The notes under the pieces were generated by a model, which made no database searches, was not told the DNA's origin, and was given only the letters and a program-made list of their open reading frames with translations. 64,000 bases of DNA from Zingiber officinale. Taxonomy: Eukaryota > Streptophyta > Magnoliopsida > Zingiberales > Zingiberaceae. The stretch's first letter is position 1. Each line of letters starts with the position of its first letter. The position numbers and the translations under genes were made by a program. This document shows, piece after piece, positions 1 to 12,640 of this stretch. The stretch is taken from assembly GCF_018446385.1 (NCBI RefSeq), contig NC_055992.1, forward strand, positions 100,830,947-100,894,946, in the 5' to 3' direction.

Positions 1-1643
1 GTGATAGTTTGACAGCATATTGACGAGTTTGGAAAGGGAAGCCATCATGATGGTCAAGACCACCATCAGTATATGCTACCAATTATGGATGATTTTGAAC
101 TATGAAATCAACCTTAGATCTTCACAAAAACATGAGGGAGACACAACATCTTAGTTTAGTCTTACATCAAATATGGACTAAAGAAAGAGATTTATATGTT
201 TTAGATGAGTAATCAACTTCTAACTTAGGTTTAGCATTTTGGGATAGTTTTTAGACCTACTTTGCAAATTAATAATATCCTTGTACAGGGACCAGATCTG
301 ACAAATATAATCAACAAGCATTTTAACGGCTCAAAATCATTATTAGCAGAATCATAATTTGTATAAGGCAATTCAAACTCTACAAATCATAAAAGAATTC
401 GTCGAAGCTTCCAACCTACCTACATCTACCATATAATTAAGTCAACTCCAGAGAACAAGGGCCTTCTTTCCAATAATAACAGGCTCAACCAAAAAATTCT
501 GAGAACAAGATCAAAAGGGCTACTGCTCAACGAATACCATGTTAATAATACCATGTAAATCACATGGTACGGAGTCCCTCACAAAGAAACAGATTGCATC
601 AGTGGCCGTCAATGTTTTAACTTTCTCTTAGCAGAGAACAGTTAAGCTCGTTACATGAACATGAAAGCCAAAGGTTGACAAGAAGCATGATAAACGACCT
701 ATTATGGAGATCTAACAGTCGGTAACTAAGTAGATGACCCTAACCTAGTTTATGACTATAGGCCCTTTGAAAAGTGATAAGCAGCTAAAACGTAGGCTTT
801 ATTTTTCCTGTTTTCCCAAAAGCAGTATTTCGAGCTCCAATTATCCCCAAATGGTACAAAAATACTGCTACCATTAGCATAACCACAGATCAAAAAAGAC
901 AACACGAATCTGCTACCATACAGAAGTTCAAAATTCATAAAATCGATGAAATAAGTAACCTCGGATCATTTAAAATGAAAACCCTAGCTATGGATCACAA
1001 ATCCCCATCCAAAAGCAAGCAAGGAGGAAAACCATACCTGTACAGCCAGCTGCGAAAGCGATCGATACTCCGAACTGCTGAAACGAAAGCACAAAATTGA
1101 CAGCCTTCAACTGGATTATACAAGCCAGACCAAATCTAGGCCAGATCAAGCGATCGCAAAGAAAAAAAAAAAACTCCACAAAAAATCGACTCTCTTTCTT
1201 CGTCTTTCTGCCCTCTACGGCTCCATGGATGCGTCGGCGATCAACAAACCGGAGGATCCTCTCCCTCGCTCGTTTCGTCGCCCTCGTCACGGACTGCCTC
1301 AGCAGACGACTCCGGCACGGAGCAATTGCAGCAGCTACCCGTCAAACCGGACACGTGTCGACTCTTCCTTGTTCCTGGCTTTGACTTCGAGGCGTCCAAT
1401 AGGAAGGTGACTTGAAGGATCCATGACGATACGGGAGCCATCAGATCGAGAGTGGACGGCGACTGATGATCAAGCAATGAGTTTTCATCCACAGTCGTAA
1501 AGTACCATTTCCAACCTAAGAAGTACCCCTTTCCTTACCATCTTTTTATTGGATGGGAGGCCGGTCCCTTGCAGGGATTCCACCGTGGTAAGCGTGTGCA
1601 GGCGGATAAAACTTGGATTCCGATAAGTCGAGGTTTGGTTTAC
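1..1643 (-). repeat. Segmental duplication copy 1: promoter, leader exon and intron start of a minus-strand gene
   Basis: This segment is nearly identical to 32738-34210. On the minus strand a leader exon ends at 1038 with the donor CAG|GTATGG, and the T-rich start of a leader intron runs left out of the window. No open frame continues across the leader, so I read it as 5' UTR. In copy 2 the same leader lies upstream of a MYB-CC exon, so the gene leaving the window on the left is probably the intact MYB-CC paralogue. That is inference: its coding part is not visible. Copy 1 keeps a stretch at about 1348-1403, including an ACGTG core, that copy 2 has lost. Confidence 0.7.
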
Positions 1644-2155
1644 CGACGGCGACTTTTATTGCGGATTATGGAATCGTTAATTTGTTTCTAATAAGGAACA
1701 CTAATCATTTCATTCGCTCGTCCTAGTATTTTTATTAATTTAGTATTTCTATTAATTTATTTTTAGAGTAAGACGGAGAAGGTAAAATTATGAGTGACTA
1801 TTAGCTATTAATACAAATGATAAAATATAAGGGGTGATATATTTCAACACATTGAGTTGACCGAATATCTTATATGATAATATCTCATATTTTAATCATC
1901 ACATCGTTTCAAGAAGAGGATGATACATATTTCTAGAACCATCAATGGAAAGCTAAAACTTAGCTTGGCATGATGTTAAGACGTATTAGAGGGTAAATTT
2001 GGGTTGGACGGTTGTGGGTCGAAGTCCCCACGGGTTGACTGCCGATGAATTGATATTGTGCTTTCATAATTTACTCTTAGGGACCTGTCGTCTTAAAAAT
2101 TAATTAGATCCTAAAAATTGAACGTGAGTAAAAAAAAGAAGTTAAAATTCAATGA
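1644..2155. other. Intergenic, AT-rich, no gene seen
   Basis: AT-rich sequence between the duplicated leader and an unassigned ORF. It holds a short box near 2010-2030 (GGGTCGAAGTCCCCAC) that resembles a Pol III B box, as in tRNA-derived SINEs. No A box or clear SINE tail was found, so no element is called. Confidence 0.5.
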
Positions 2156-2416
2156 ATGGTAACTTTGTATCAGAGAGTTGAAAATGCTGGGCGTCCCTGT
2201 GCACAATGTGCATCATTTGCCCGTGAATGTGCTCAACTTTCAGATTGTTCAGCTTTCATCAGGGTCCTGGAACAGAAGAGTGGGGTACTCAATATGGAGA
2301 TGACATTGACGAGACTAACACAACATTGTTGGCAAGTAGCTGAGAGTTCTGCTACAGACCAAATCTCTCAGAATAGCAGCACCAGTCCAGAGATGTGTAC
2401 GGTTGTTTCATTGTGA
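2156..2416 (+). other. Unassigned 86-codon ORF, possibly a terminal exon or gene fragment
   Basis: Open frame with a Cys-rich stretch (CAQCASFARECAQLSDC, about residues 15-31) and a Ser/Thr-rich end, stopped by TGA at 2414-2416. I do not recognise the family. The composition looks more like a real exon than the AT-rich surroundings. There is no convincing upstream exon, and the frame lies in the space between the duplicated leader and the 3' end of ARP8 on the other strand. It could be the last exon of a lost gene, a captured fragment, or chance. Confidence 0.2.
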
Positions 2417-2954
2417 CTGTAGCTTAGTAATGAAACTACTTTAGTTTAGTTCACGTTTGAAACTTAAGGCTTCTTTGGCTACCAATTGCTAACGCCAATA
2501 CTAATTAAAGAGAAGATGAAAAAAAAAGTACATATTAACGTTTTCTTCAATATTCTCTGGCTACTTTTATATGAAATATAGTGATAAGAGCAATGTTTTA
2601 CCAGCACACTAAGAGAAAAGGAAAGTATTCATGGAAAAACACACAGTTTACAATGTGTATCAATTGTAAATCACATTATTAGAACTTTGGAGTTCTTTAT
2701 TAGTTGCAAAATATACTATTAAATAGCACACTCCCTCGTAAAGAATGCTTACATCTGTATTAAGCCTTTTTGGAGCTGATGATTGATAACAAATGGGTGT
2801 AGACTACTGTGTATTTTTGGATGTTGTTGAATCCCCTAAAATTTTGGGTATGTCTATAAAGATTAAAAAACAAATTGACAAAGTGCAAGTGTATCATTCA
2901 TCCTGCGAGAAGAATGTCTGTCTGTCTATAAGCTACAGAGGGCTGGAAATTTCA
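2417..2954. other. Likely ARP8 3' UTR and downstream flank
   Basis: AT-rich stretch directly downstream of the ARP8 stop codon (minus strand). It should contain the ARP8 3' UTR and polyadenylation site. No other gene was seen. Confidence 0.45.
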
Positions 2955-5046
2955 TCATATGTTGCGTTGAGACTTCTGGGCAAATTGATCTCTTGTAATA
3001 CACCATGCGTCGCAGAAGGTACTCACCTACAATCAATCAATTTCAGCATAGTTGATGACTTCTCATATTCAAAAATTAGATACAGCTAGCAACAAAAAGG
3101 CCCATATTTCACTGAAAGTTGTCAAAACAACCAGAAGAAAATACAATTTGCAAGTGCACCATGAAAATCAAGGAATTTGACTAAACTTCAGTTATTAGTT
3201 GAATAGCTATGCTTACCGATTAACTTGACTAATCTTACACACACTTCCATTGGTTTTTTGCGAAAGTTACTAAACATAGTTGTGAATGCACAATAAAGTT
3301 AACTTATTGAAATCTAATACTCAGTTGCCTTGGCTTTGATGAACTCTATCAGTTAAACTTGGGCTGAGAGTGCCAATAGGACTAACGTGGCACATTTTGT
3401 AGCTGCAAGCGACAAGCATCTAAAGAGGCGTGACAAATATAGATGTGATTCAGTTTTGAGTCTGATATGGGCTCAATCAATTCCAGGGGCATTCCCTAGT
3501 CTGATCAGTAATTGGAGAAGCAATCCTTCAACGGAACAAAGTAATTAGCATCAATCGCTGCCCCAGATGACTAGCAATGGAGGATTTTAAACAGCGACTT
3601 CACATTTTAAAATCGTTGGACTTTTTTCATCCATTTTCACTTTATCGTGTAAACTGGCACCTACTAATCACTTCCAAGTATACTACAAAATAACAGAAAG
3701 TAAATCAACCATGTGATGGAAATGATAGTATCAGATCATAGTAATTTGCAGTTAGAAAGAGTTTGAGACAGTTTAAAACATTAGATTGGCTTACATTGCT
3801 GAGGATCTTTGCTCCGAACCAAGCAGAATCAGTGCCATATGGAGGGGGTATGACTTTAATTCCTTCAGAGATTTGCGGAGGAAGGAGGTTAAGGAGTTCT
3901 TTGTCCAACCTCTCTGAGATTCACCACACCAAATAGAAAAATTAATAAAAGATGCTGTTTTTGTTCAAGTGAAATAGGAGAAAATAATTTCAAGGAAAAT
4001 ATTTTACAAAAAACTAGTTTACTTTGAAGGGTTCATTTGTGTATAATTGAAAGCTATTGTCATTTGTTTGTTTAATAATATAAAATGAGCAACCTCAATG
4101 ATTCATCCTATTGTAATGACAATGACTCCTCTTTGACCGAAATCATTTTTGTTGACCATAGCTTTTGTACTTGCAAAATAGTTTTCTGAGAAGCAAACTA
4201 AGTCTTAGTATAGTTTTAACTAAATCAAATTATTGTTAGAAAATCCGTTAAAAAGGCTGAAGATGAAACAAAATAAAGAATAAGCCTCGCAGAAACTCAA
4301 ATATCAAATTAGCTTACCAGGTAGTCCGGGTAAACATGATGTTCCACCAGCCAAAACCACAGTTTTATACCATCCATCATCACTTGTTACTTCTGAAGAG
4401 AAACAATGATCTATACACTGAGCCACAGCTTCATGCAAACCCCTTGAATGCCTAGAAACAACAAAGACCAAAAGAATATATCAATCACACAATCATATTG
4501 CTATTTATCCTTGTTTTTACCTTTTCCTGTAAGTGAATCATCTTCACAGATAAGATTTCAATTACAGTAAATTACTCCAACATCAGGATTTTACCCATAA
4601 GTGCTCCAGTTACAAGAGTCCAAATCAGATAGATTCAGGGGTTGTGGAGATTCTAACATATCACTCAACCAAAAATATGTAAGAGAAGAGGGAATAGTGC
4701 AGAATAAGTTTTCTGGCACATGCATTATCACTGTTCGTCAGTAGAAACAAGTGTATATAACCAGACAATGGACAGCACTACAATACAGGAGAACTACCAG
4801 AACTATAAGCATGAATGAATAAAGAGGAATACATATCCAGATGAATTAAATTAACAAAACTCACACTCTTGCAATATGTGGCTGGAAAAGAATCTCTCCA
4901 GTTTGGAAACGCTCCTTTGCTAGAGTGAACAAACCCTCAGATGCAACCTCACACGATCCTTTGGAGTCTTTAAGTAGTTCTGCATTATAATCAGTGGCCA
5001 CGTAGCAGAGTTTCTGGCATGAAAGGGTCTCAGGTTACTACAAGGG

Positions 5047-5084
<38 letters not shown>

Positions 5085-8000
5085 GTGTGCACTAACTTAG
5101 GCGCTTGAAGATAAACAAGTTCAATTTGATGAAAGTTTATTTGTCTCAAACTTCACATAGAGCAACACAAGAAACTAAAGCATGATTCTATTCTTGGGGC
5201 AAACTTGAAGAAATAATTTAACAAAGCTAAGGTGGAATCTTTAGCTGGAGCTGAACAAATTAACTTCAATATTTCATGTAATGAATGATTCAGTTGGCTT
5301 CAGTTCTAAGCACATTTTAGACCAAATCAAAATTTTCAAACTGAATATATGAATCTATCAAGAATTCAAACCAAATATGAAGATTATGGATTGCAATATA
5401 GATTAACAAAAACATTCACAATAAATAAGATCAATTTGCATATCTTCACAAAATTCTTTTAAGACATTTTTCACCTGTGTAACAAGTTGAGCATCACAGA
5501 TATATACTCTTTAAATTCTAGGAGAGTGAGTATTCTAGGTCTGTTTAGCATTGAGTTTATGTACGCTAGTTTTTCACTTTTCCTCTTCTATAATAAGAAT
5601 TAGATATTTTAGCAAATTAAGTTGGAATTAGACCAATAAAATATAGTTTTATTTACAGAAATTTTGTTGGCATGCCCAAATAAGTACAGTCCCAATTATC
5701 AAACAGAAGTAGGGGAGATAGTTCGAATTTCCTTGATAGGTTGTCCAAAAAAAAATAATTCATACAGTCTTACAGTGTCCATTAGAAAACTGAATTCACA
5801 TAGAGCAGCATACCTCCTTGATAGTTCGAACAGTATATAGAGATTGGAAAATTATATTTCTCTGTTGCATTAGTTCCTTGAGAAATGCAGTGATTTTTGA
5901 AGCACCAAATCCCAATACTTCAATGCCCAATTCATACATCACTTCACCTCTAAAAACTGTTAAACAATTAATATTTATTATAATTTGAGTTTGGGGGAGT
6001 ATATATAATCCAAAAAGTCATTTTTTTAAGAGTAGAATCACTAGTTTCTGATACAAGGAACATTTCAACTGTTTAAGATAACTCTTCAATTCGCTAATTT
6101 TCAATATGGTAGTAAATGACTCAAATGAGTTATATTATTCAAACATCTTAAATTTTCAAGCATTGTTAGGTCAATGGAACATAAAACCTTAGTCTATAAA
6201 TTAAGGCATCTGCTGAATAGGTCAATTTACTTGAAAAAACCTTCCCAGATTAAATAACAACTACTCTGAAAAGTCCCAATACAAGCTACTTTTCCAAATT
6301 TTGCAGCAGCTAGCAAGTAACACAGAAGATCACCATACTCACCTTATAATCTGCCCAATCTAACTTATTTGCTAGTCCTAACTCCAAATAAAGAAGGCCA
6401 TAAATTTTTTGAAGGCTTGCATTTGTATGCAGCCAGTATGAAAAAAACTATGAATAGTACAGATGACACAAGATGGACAGCAACCCCAACTATTATTTGT
6501 ACTGGTGACCACCCTTGCTCTTGTTTGGTAAATTAACAGTCTCGATAATAGAAAATAGTAGAAAACAAGACTAAGAACTTAAAAACACTAGTAAATGAAG
6601 ATTTACCTGGGACAACTGATGTTACATTGAAACCAATGTTAACAACTATTCCAGAAGTTCTTCTTGCTGCATACAAAGCTAAAACAGCCTGAGGTTTCAG
6701 ATTAAGAAAGTAGTTTAGCATTCATCTTATTGGAACAAGGATAAAGGGGAAACAAATTACACATCAATCAGGATTCCTCACAACAACAGAAGTTTAAAAT
6801 TATCATCTAAAAGGAAACAACCGTGCATGCATATGTTTGAGTTAATTTATTCAAAAAAAAAAAGAAAAGAGTTAAATCATCAATCAAAAGCAGAAATAAT
6901 AATCTGGAACACTGAAAAAATAGTATTGAATTCCAAGGCAATAGTTCCAAATCGAATCTCTTTAGAGAGTATCTATCAAAATCCTGAACTTTGCTTTATT
7001 GCGCCTTTCTCCTATCAACCATCCACCCTGGCCCATACTCGAGATTTAAAAAAAATGAACAATGCAGCAACAGAATTTCCAGGCTTCGTGGACAAATCTC
7101 CAACTATTAGCTTCTTAGTTCTGCAACACAGGAAGCTTAGCTATGGTGACTTAATATATTAAGTGTTAATGTGCAAAGGATTATCCACGGCCGATTTTTG
7201 ATGATTGCATGAATGTCATAATCTGCTCCTGCTCTGTGGCTGGATTTATTCACTTATTCCCTTTCACTCTTTTCCCTTTGTGATCTTGTTAGCTTATATG
7301 ATGTGTGACTGAACATTTTGATAATAATTCTGTAAGCCATTGTGAATGCACATTTTATATCTGCCTATGTTCATTTGTGTCATTGTTGAAAAAAAAATGT
7401 CACTTTTAAATTGCTTGCAGGTACATCAAACTCTGACATAGAATCTCCCATTTTGTTTGCTAAACCCTCAAGAATTCAGGACAAATAGTTATTAGATTCC
7501 TCTCTCTATTTAATTTCTCTATTTCCCCCAAAATACAATGCCACAATCAACTTGATGCCAGCAAACAAAATTAGAGCAGTAGCATCTCAACCAACCATTA
7601 AAACTGATATCCTTCGGAAACAAGCTTTGACAACTTTGTCAGGAACAAAGGATGCTATTGATAATAGATAAAATTAAGAAGACAAAATGGAGCCAGTTCA
7701 GATGCATACTTGATCAACTGCACAAACTGCAGGAGCGTTCATATCAAAAAGGACAGAGTATATTGCCTCTCTAAGTTGCCTTCTGGACGTTTGAGCAGCT
7801 TCAGTATCTGGAAAGGGGAAAACACGTTACGTAACTTTGGTCTTCACCTATTTAGGAATCTCAAATATACAAAATTGAGGAAACTATAACCACATCTAGA
7901 AACATCTTAGTTCACAAAAAAGATTGAAAATTTTATTTAAAAAATCAATTGGCAACAGAAGTTTCTAATCTAACTAAACCACTAGCACATGGTAATTCAA

Positions 8001-11000
8001 TCTAGGTCAACTATAAATCAACACTAACGTGAGAGCCATGATAAAAACCCTGTTTGCATAATGCCTGACATGGTTTAACAATCACAGGTGTGAAGCTGTG
8101 AATCCAACATTACACCTCTGCTGGAAACCTTTTCTCCCAAAGGAAGTTACAAGTTTTCATTCCCTTGAACAATTTCGACCAATCACACAGTATGAGAATT
8201 AAGTAGACCAATGATTTTTCGTCAATTGTAATTAATTAGATATGATCCAGAAGAAATAGTGGGTGGCATAAGTTGAGAAAAGTTTGTGTTAATGTACTTG
8301 CTTTTGAAACTACTATAAGTTGGATTATTTTTCTGTAGCAGATGAATAGAAGTCACTATCTTGAGTCAACCATTGCATTTTAGGAATTTCAAATTCAAAT
8401 TGAGAAAGTGATATGCCAATTGGAAACAAGATGCATGAAGCAGCAGAAAGAATCAAGAAAGTCACACCAATATGAAAAACCCCCCCTATTGTAAGAATCA
8501 GAATATCTCTTTCCATCTTGTCATTGTCTATGGATGCACCTACCCTCAGTGTGGCAGATAGGAAGAGACACAATTATCGGGTGAGATGATGACCTAACCT
8601 GCATTCTGTAATGAGAAGAATCACATAAGTTTTACTCTAAACATGAATCAGTGCTTCTGGTAAATAAGTTCATGATTAAAAAAAGTAAAGATAAATTTAA
8701 CCATGAATCAGAAGGAAAAAAAAAAAAACCTGCTAAAAATTGTAGAGAAAAAATGCCGAAACCTTGCATGTGTTGGAGTCTCCAAGTTGCCAAATTCCTA
8801 TGGAGAAACAGAGTCACTACATTAGGAAGCATCTTCTGGACTCAGATATATTACAATGCATGGGCAAATGAACTTTGCATACAAAGATCACAACTCACAA
8901 GTCACAATATAAAAATTAAATTACAAATTTCACCGGGATAGTAAAAGATTTTTTTACCAAAAATGTAGCACAACGCCCAGATGGAGCAGCGTACTTGCTC
9001 CAACCATATTTGCAATAACCCGATCCACCTTCATATAAGGTTCCCAGAAACCATAGAATGAGAGTAAAAATGTATAAATGATCCATAAATACATTTCTCA
9101 AAAACATTTGAAATAAGCTTCCTGAAGCTGCAGACTGAGAAAAATAATTTATAAATGATGGATACACACATTTCTCTACCACATTTGCAATAGCCAAATC
9201 CATCTACGTACATGATACAATACTTACAAACAAAAAAATTAAATTGGGACATAAATTTTCATGATTTGAAAAGGAAAAAACACTACCGAGGATAATATAA
9301 AACTCCAATCAATTTTCTTGGGAAAAACTATTACATCATGCATGAAGCCAAATCTGTGTCATGCAGAATCCATTTTAGAGTTCATATATCCTTAAGAAAA
9401 TGTTCAAAAAGTTCAAACATGACTACTCATTTAACTACTAATCACTTGGATATAACATCTACTGGTTTTCCTAAACCAATTTAGGAGGTTTAGTACGGAA
9501 GTTAAAAGAGTTCTATATTTTTCGGGGAAGAAACGCGCCTTCTGCATACAAATAAATTTTATTGCAGAATCGCATCAAAAGGTTGATGATAAATTGCCTT
9601 TTTTAATTTTCTTTCCAATTTTTCGATTTTTTCCTCTGGGAAAAAAATCAAAACAGAAAAAAGAAAATTCATGGACGAAACATACCATCCACAATAATAG
9701 AACCTGGAACCATGGCACGGCGTGCAAAGATGTTCAAGAAGGACACTTGATGTGAATAAAGGAGGTACATCCTGTCACACAAAAGATTCATAGTTAAGAA
9801 AAAAATTTACTCGTTTACAGAAAAATATTAGAGAAAGAACACACAGCACGATAGTTTTCCACTTTTCCTTTTAGCAAAGATGAGATAATAGTGAACCTGG
9901 GATCACCAATTGTAGTAAGATGAAAGTTGAGTACTGCAAATTACATAAGGTGAAGCTGGAAGTTTGGAAACAATAAAGAAATCCACTATTTTAATTGCTA
10001 AAGAAGGAGAGAGCAAAAGGGAAAAAATAGATACAACAAGAAAGCTCACGGCCGTGGCACAAGGATACTGCAGTGCTGTTGCTTGGGGTGATTTTGGAGA
10101 TGAAACTAATCAAAGCCCCCGTGTACTGTTCTAGAAATTGCAAGGACAACTAAACCTACCAACATCACAGCAGGTCCACCTGCCTTTGAAGGAAACTGAT
10201 GGGGAAACCTTTTGATCTAGGAAGGTTGCTTCACACCAGGTCAGCCAATTCTCAGAAGCAAAGATGAAGGTGTTAACATCTTCATAACTTGGTGGCTATA
10301 GAAGAACACCAAAATTTCCAAGAGTCAACATTTGGATCTGTCATCCGCCAAAGTTCAAAATATGAGCTGCCTTCACAGCTTGACCTTTTCATAGTAGAAG
10401 AAGAGGTGCAATGATAATTTCTCACAGCTATAAGAATTCGATGGACACAAGCAGGAGAAATTGCTTATGTGAACTTTGTGTCTTCCAAGAACATCCTTTG
10501 TATTGAGCTTCATTTGCAATGCTAGTGAAATGAAAACTTAACTCACAGGAGAGCAATTGAGAAGTGAGAACCATGTATCCACACTAGATCATCAAGCAAC
10601 CACTGAAGGATAGTGCAAAGTACACTAACATAATGGAGAAGAAACCCAAAGCTGTCAACCTACAAAAATTTGCATCCGAATATGGCCTGAGAGAATAGTC
10701 AAGGCTATGTCATGTATTCCCTCTTGTCAGCATTGTCTCTTTGATGATGATGATCACCTCTCATCTCTTGTAGGAAATCCTACACTAGCACCTCTGCTGC
10801 TATGTGTGAGGATGAACCGCGTGGACAAGTTAGAGACTAGACAATTAGACAGTTCTTCTATGAAGCCAAGGTATCATATCCGGTTTACATTAATAATGTT
10901 TGTTCTAACATACAGGTTCAATTTTTTTTTTTAATTCACACTATCCTAATGTAATGTTGGTGGCATGGATCCAATAGGAGACCGTAGGTGGAGAGAAGCT

Positions 11001-12204
11001 GCTCCAAGGCAGTTCAAGTGCTTTCAAAAGTTTTCTCAAAATTCAATTTCTGAACTACAGTTTCCTCACCAGTTGCACACAAGAGGCAAATGACAGTGCT
11101 GCTTACTTTGATAAACACAACCTGTTATAGATCAACTCTGAGATGCACTTAGGACAAAGATGAGCAAGAACTTTCTAAATAACCTTGATAAGTAGGTGCT
11201 CTAGAGCAACAGGCCTGAAGTCAAAGGTTGTACACACTCCTACAAATTTGGTGACAAGGTAATGTAGGCAAATGAATATCAAGAGTCCCAAATTCCTGGA
11301 AAGGCTCAAGTGAGCATTGAATTCTTTTAGGCCCAGGGCTCTTGCCTTTACCCAGGGCTTGAACAACTGCATATATCTCTACCTTACTCAAGGGTAAAAT
11401 CAACTCTTCTAAGGAGCTTGGTATTAGGGGAGAAGGCTCGAACTTAGTTATATGAAACATTTCTGTAGCAAACTCATCAAGGAGCTGAAAAGATCCGCGA
11501 AGGCATGATAGAGATAATAAGGGTGGGGGCATCCAACATATATAATAGTGGACTAAAGAAACTAAGCATAGGTGGTTTGAGATTGGACTAATGAAACAAG
11601 CATTGCCTCTAATTTTTTTTATACAGGTTTGGAGGTTATAGTGCTATCGAAATTCCTTACTGGAGACACATCCAAAGAGATTAGGAAAGACATAAGAGAA
11701 CTAAAGGAAATTTAAGAAACTAAAGAGAATAAAAACAAATGAAAAAAATTGGAATTACATTGGCCCCGATCTCAATTGCGTCTCAGCAAACATCACCGTC
11801 TCGAATGGCTCTTTCCCATGTTTGAGGAAGAAGATCCACAGTCTATTATCCGACACCAGAACCCTCCAAGAGCTGCACACCAGGCTTGACCCGGCCGCCT
11901 CCTTCGGCCCGAGAAGCTTCAGTATCTGCACGATCACATCGGTAGGAAGCCGATCGAGATCGCCCAAGGACAGCGGTTGCTGATAATCGTGTGCGGAAAC
12001 TGGCCAGCTGCCTAGGCTAGGATCTGTTTCCGTTAAGTCCGGGTCGAAACCCCACACCTTCCTCACGACCAGCGCCAGCAGGATCTCAATGAGTTGGCTG
12101 ACTCTCCGAGGTAAAATTTGGCGGAGGTAGGAGAATGCGGGGTGATCGAGGCAAGGGGCATTAGGAGACGCCACCGGAGCAGGGATCGAGCTCCGACGTC
12201 TCAT
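2955..12204 (-). CDS. ARP8: Actin-related protein 8 (F-box plus actin-like domain), 12 exons
   Basis: Exons on the minus strand: 12204-11759, 9771-9686, 9028-8958, 8797-8730, 8605-8544, 7807-7710, 6688-6607, 5956-5814, 5013-4865, 4451-4318, 3913-3795, 3026-2955. All introns are GT-AG and the phases close to 1530 nt (509 residues plus stop). Residues about 82-125 are an F-box (LDRLPTDVIVQILKLLG, then SSLVCSSWRVLVSDNRLW). The rest is an actin-like fold: DGGSGYCKYGWSKYAAP near the start, AVLALYAARRTSGIVVNIG in the middle, and IKVIPPPYG then AWCITRDQF at the C-terminus. An F-box fused to an actin-related protein is the hallmark of plant ARP8, reported as a nucleolar actin-related protein. The start is the ATG at 12204; the frame is open further upstream but only from a TTG. 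The protein is a little longer than the Arabidopsis one, mainly at the N-terminus. Intron 1 (2 kb) holds a LINE relic. Confidence 0.94.
5048..5081. repeat. (TA)n microsatellite in an ARP8 intron
   Basis: About 17 uninterrupted TA/AT dinucleotides in the intron between the ARP8 exons at 5956-5814 and 5013-4865, only about 35 bp upstream of the latter's splice acceptor. Confidence 0.95.
11160..11532 (-). mobile_element. LINE (L1-type) reverse transcriptase relic in ARP8 intron 1
   Basis: Two overlapping minus-strand frames show the N-terminal landmarks of a LINE reverse transcriptase. First comes a helix with GKGKSPGPK, matching the family motif K(A/S)PGPDG. About 100 bp downstream comes DFRPVALEHLLIKVI, matching the FRPISL...K(I/V) block. 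A frameshift separates them, and no endonuclease or catalytic YADD block is visible. It is inserted in the same orientation as ARP8 and is non-functional. Confidence 0.7.
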
Positions 12205-12640
12205 GGCTGAGAAGGAAGATGATAAAGGGGATCGAAATTGAAGGGTTTCAGCTCGCGACGGAATCGAATTAACTCGGGAGGAAGAAAGAGGCGGCAATAA
12301 AAAGGAATTTGGTCGCGACTGGAGACGGGAAGCGATGGATTGGGCATGGGACGTGGACGTGGATCCTATCCAGATGTAGAAATCTTATCCGTCCCATCGC
12401 CGGCCTGTGAGTTATAACCGTCCGATCATGTAATATTGCTGGCGGATTTGGAGCGGATTCTATCTCGAGCACGTGGTCAGGGGAGAGCCAATTGTATCTG
12501 TACGGCATCGCGATACCCATGACCATGAGAGGTAGTGTACGTCAGCCAGGACAATCTGTGGGGTCCGTTTTTTCCGCCAATCAAGGAAGAGTAAGAGTAG
12601 AGATTGCATAGAAAATGTGTTTTACGCCGCCGCCAGAGGA
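12205..12640 (-). promoter_or_regulatory. ARP8 upstream region with a G-box
   Basis: Region upstream of the ARP8 start. It contains a CACGTG G-box at 12470-12475 and a CCAAT pentamer at 12577-12581 on the + strand (ATTGG with respect to ARP8). Frames seen here on the minus strand lack a continuation and look like leader sequence. The transcription start was not located. Confidence 0.4.

Noticed and set aside
1225..1410. Plus-strand 61-codon ORF starting ATGGATGCGTCGG, also present in copy 2
   Set aside because: It overlaps the minus-strand leader exon. Its differences between copies include amino-acid changes and a deletion that replaces its C-terminus, so it does not behave as a conserved protein.
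2005..2035. tRNA or SINE promoter box
   Set aside because: Only a B-box-like GGGTCGAAGTCCC is seen; no A box, no cloverleaf and no defined tail.
2793..3089. Plus-strand 98-codon ORF
   Set aside because: Lies opposite the last ARP8 exon (3026-2955), which is supported by phase, splice acceptor and the AWCITRDQF motif.
8632..8832. Minus-strand 66-codon ORF
   Set aside because: Out of frame with the ARP8 exon at 8797-8730, which it overlaps.
12205..12297. Upstream extension of ARP8 by 31 residues
   Set aside because: The extended frame begins with TTG, not ATG. The ATG at 12204 has an acceptable context (GCC before ATG).
12269..12526. Minus-strand 85-codon ORF upstream of ARP8
   Set aside because: No recognisable domain, not in frame with ARP8, and in the promoter/leader region.
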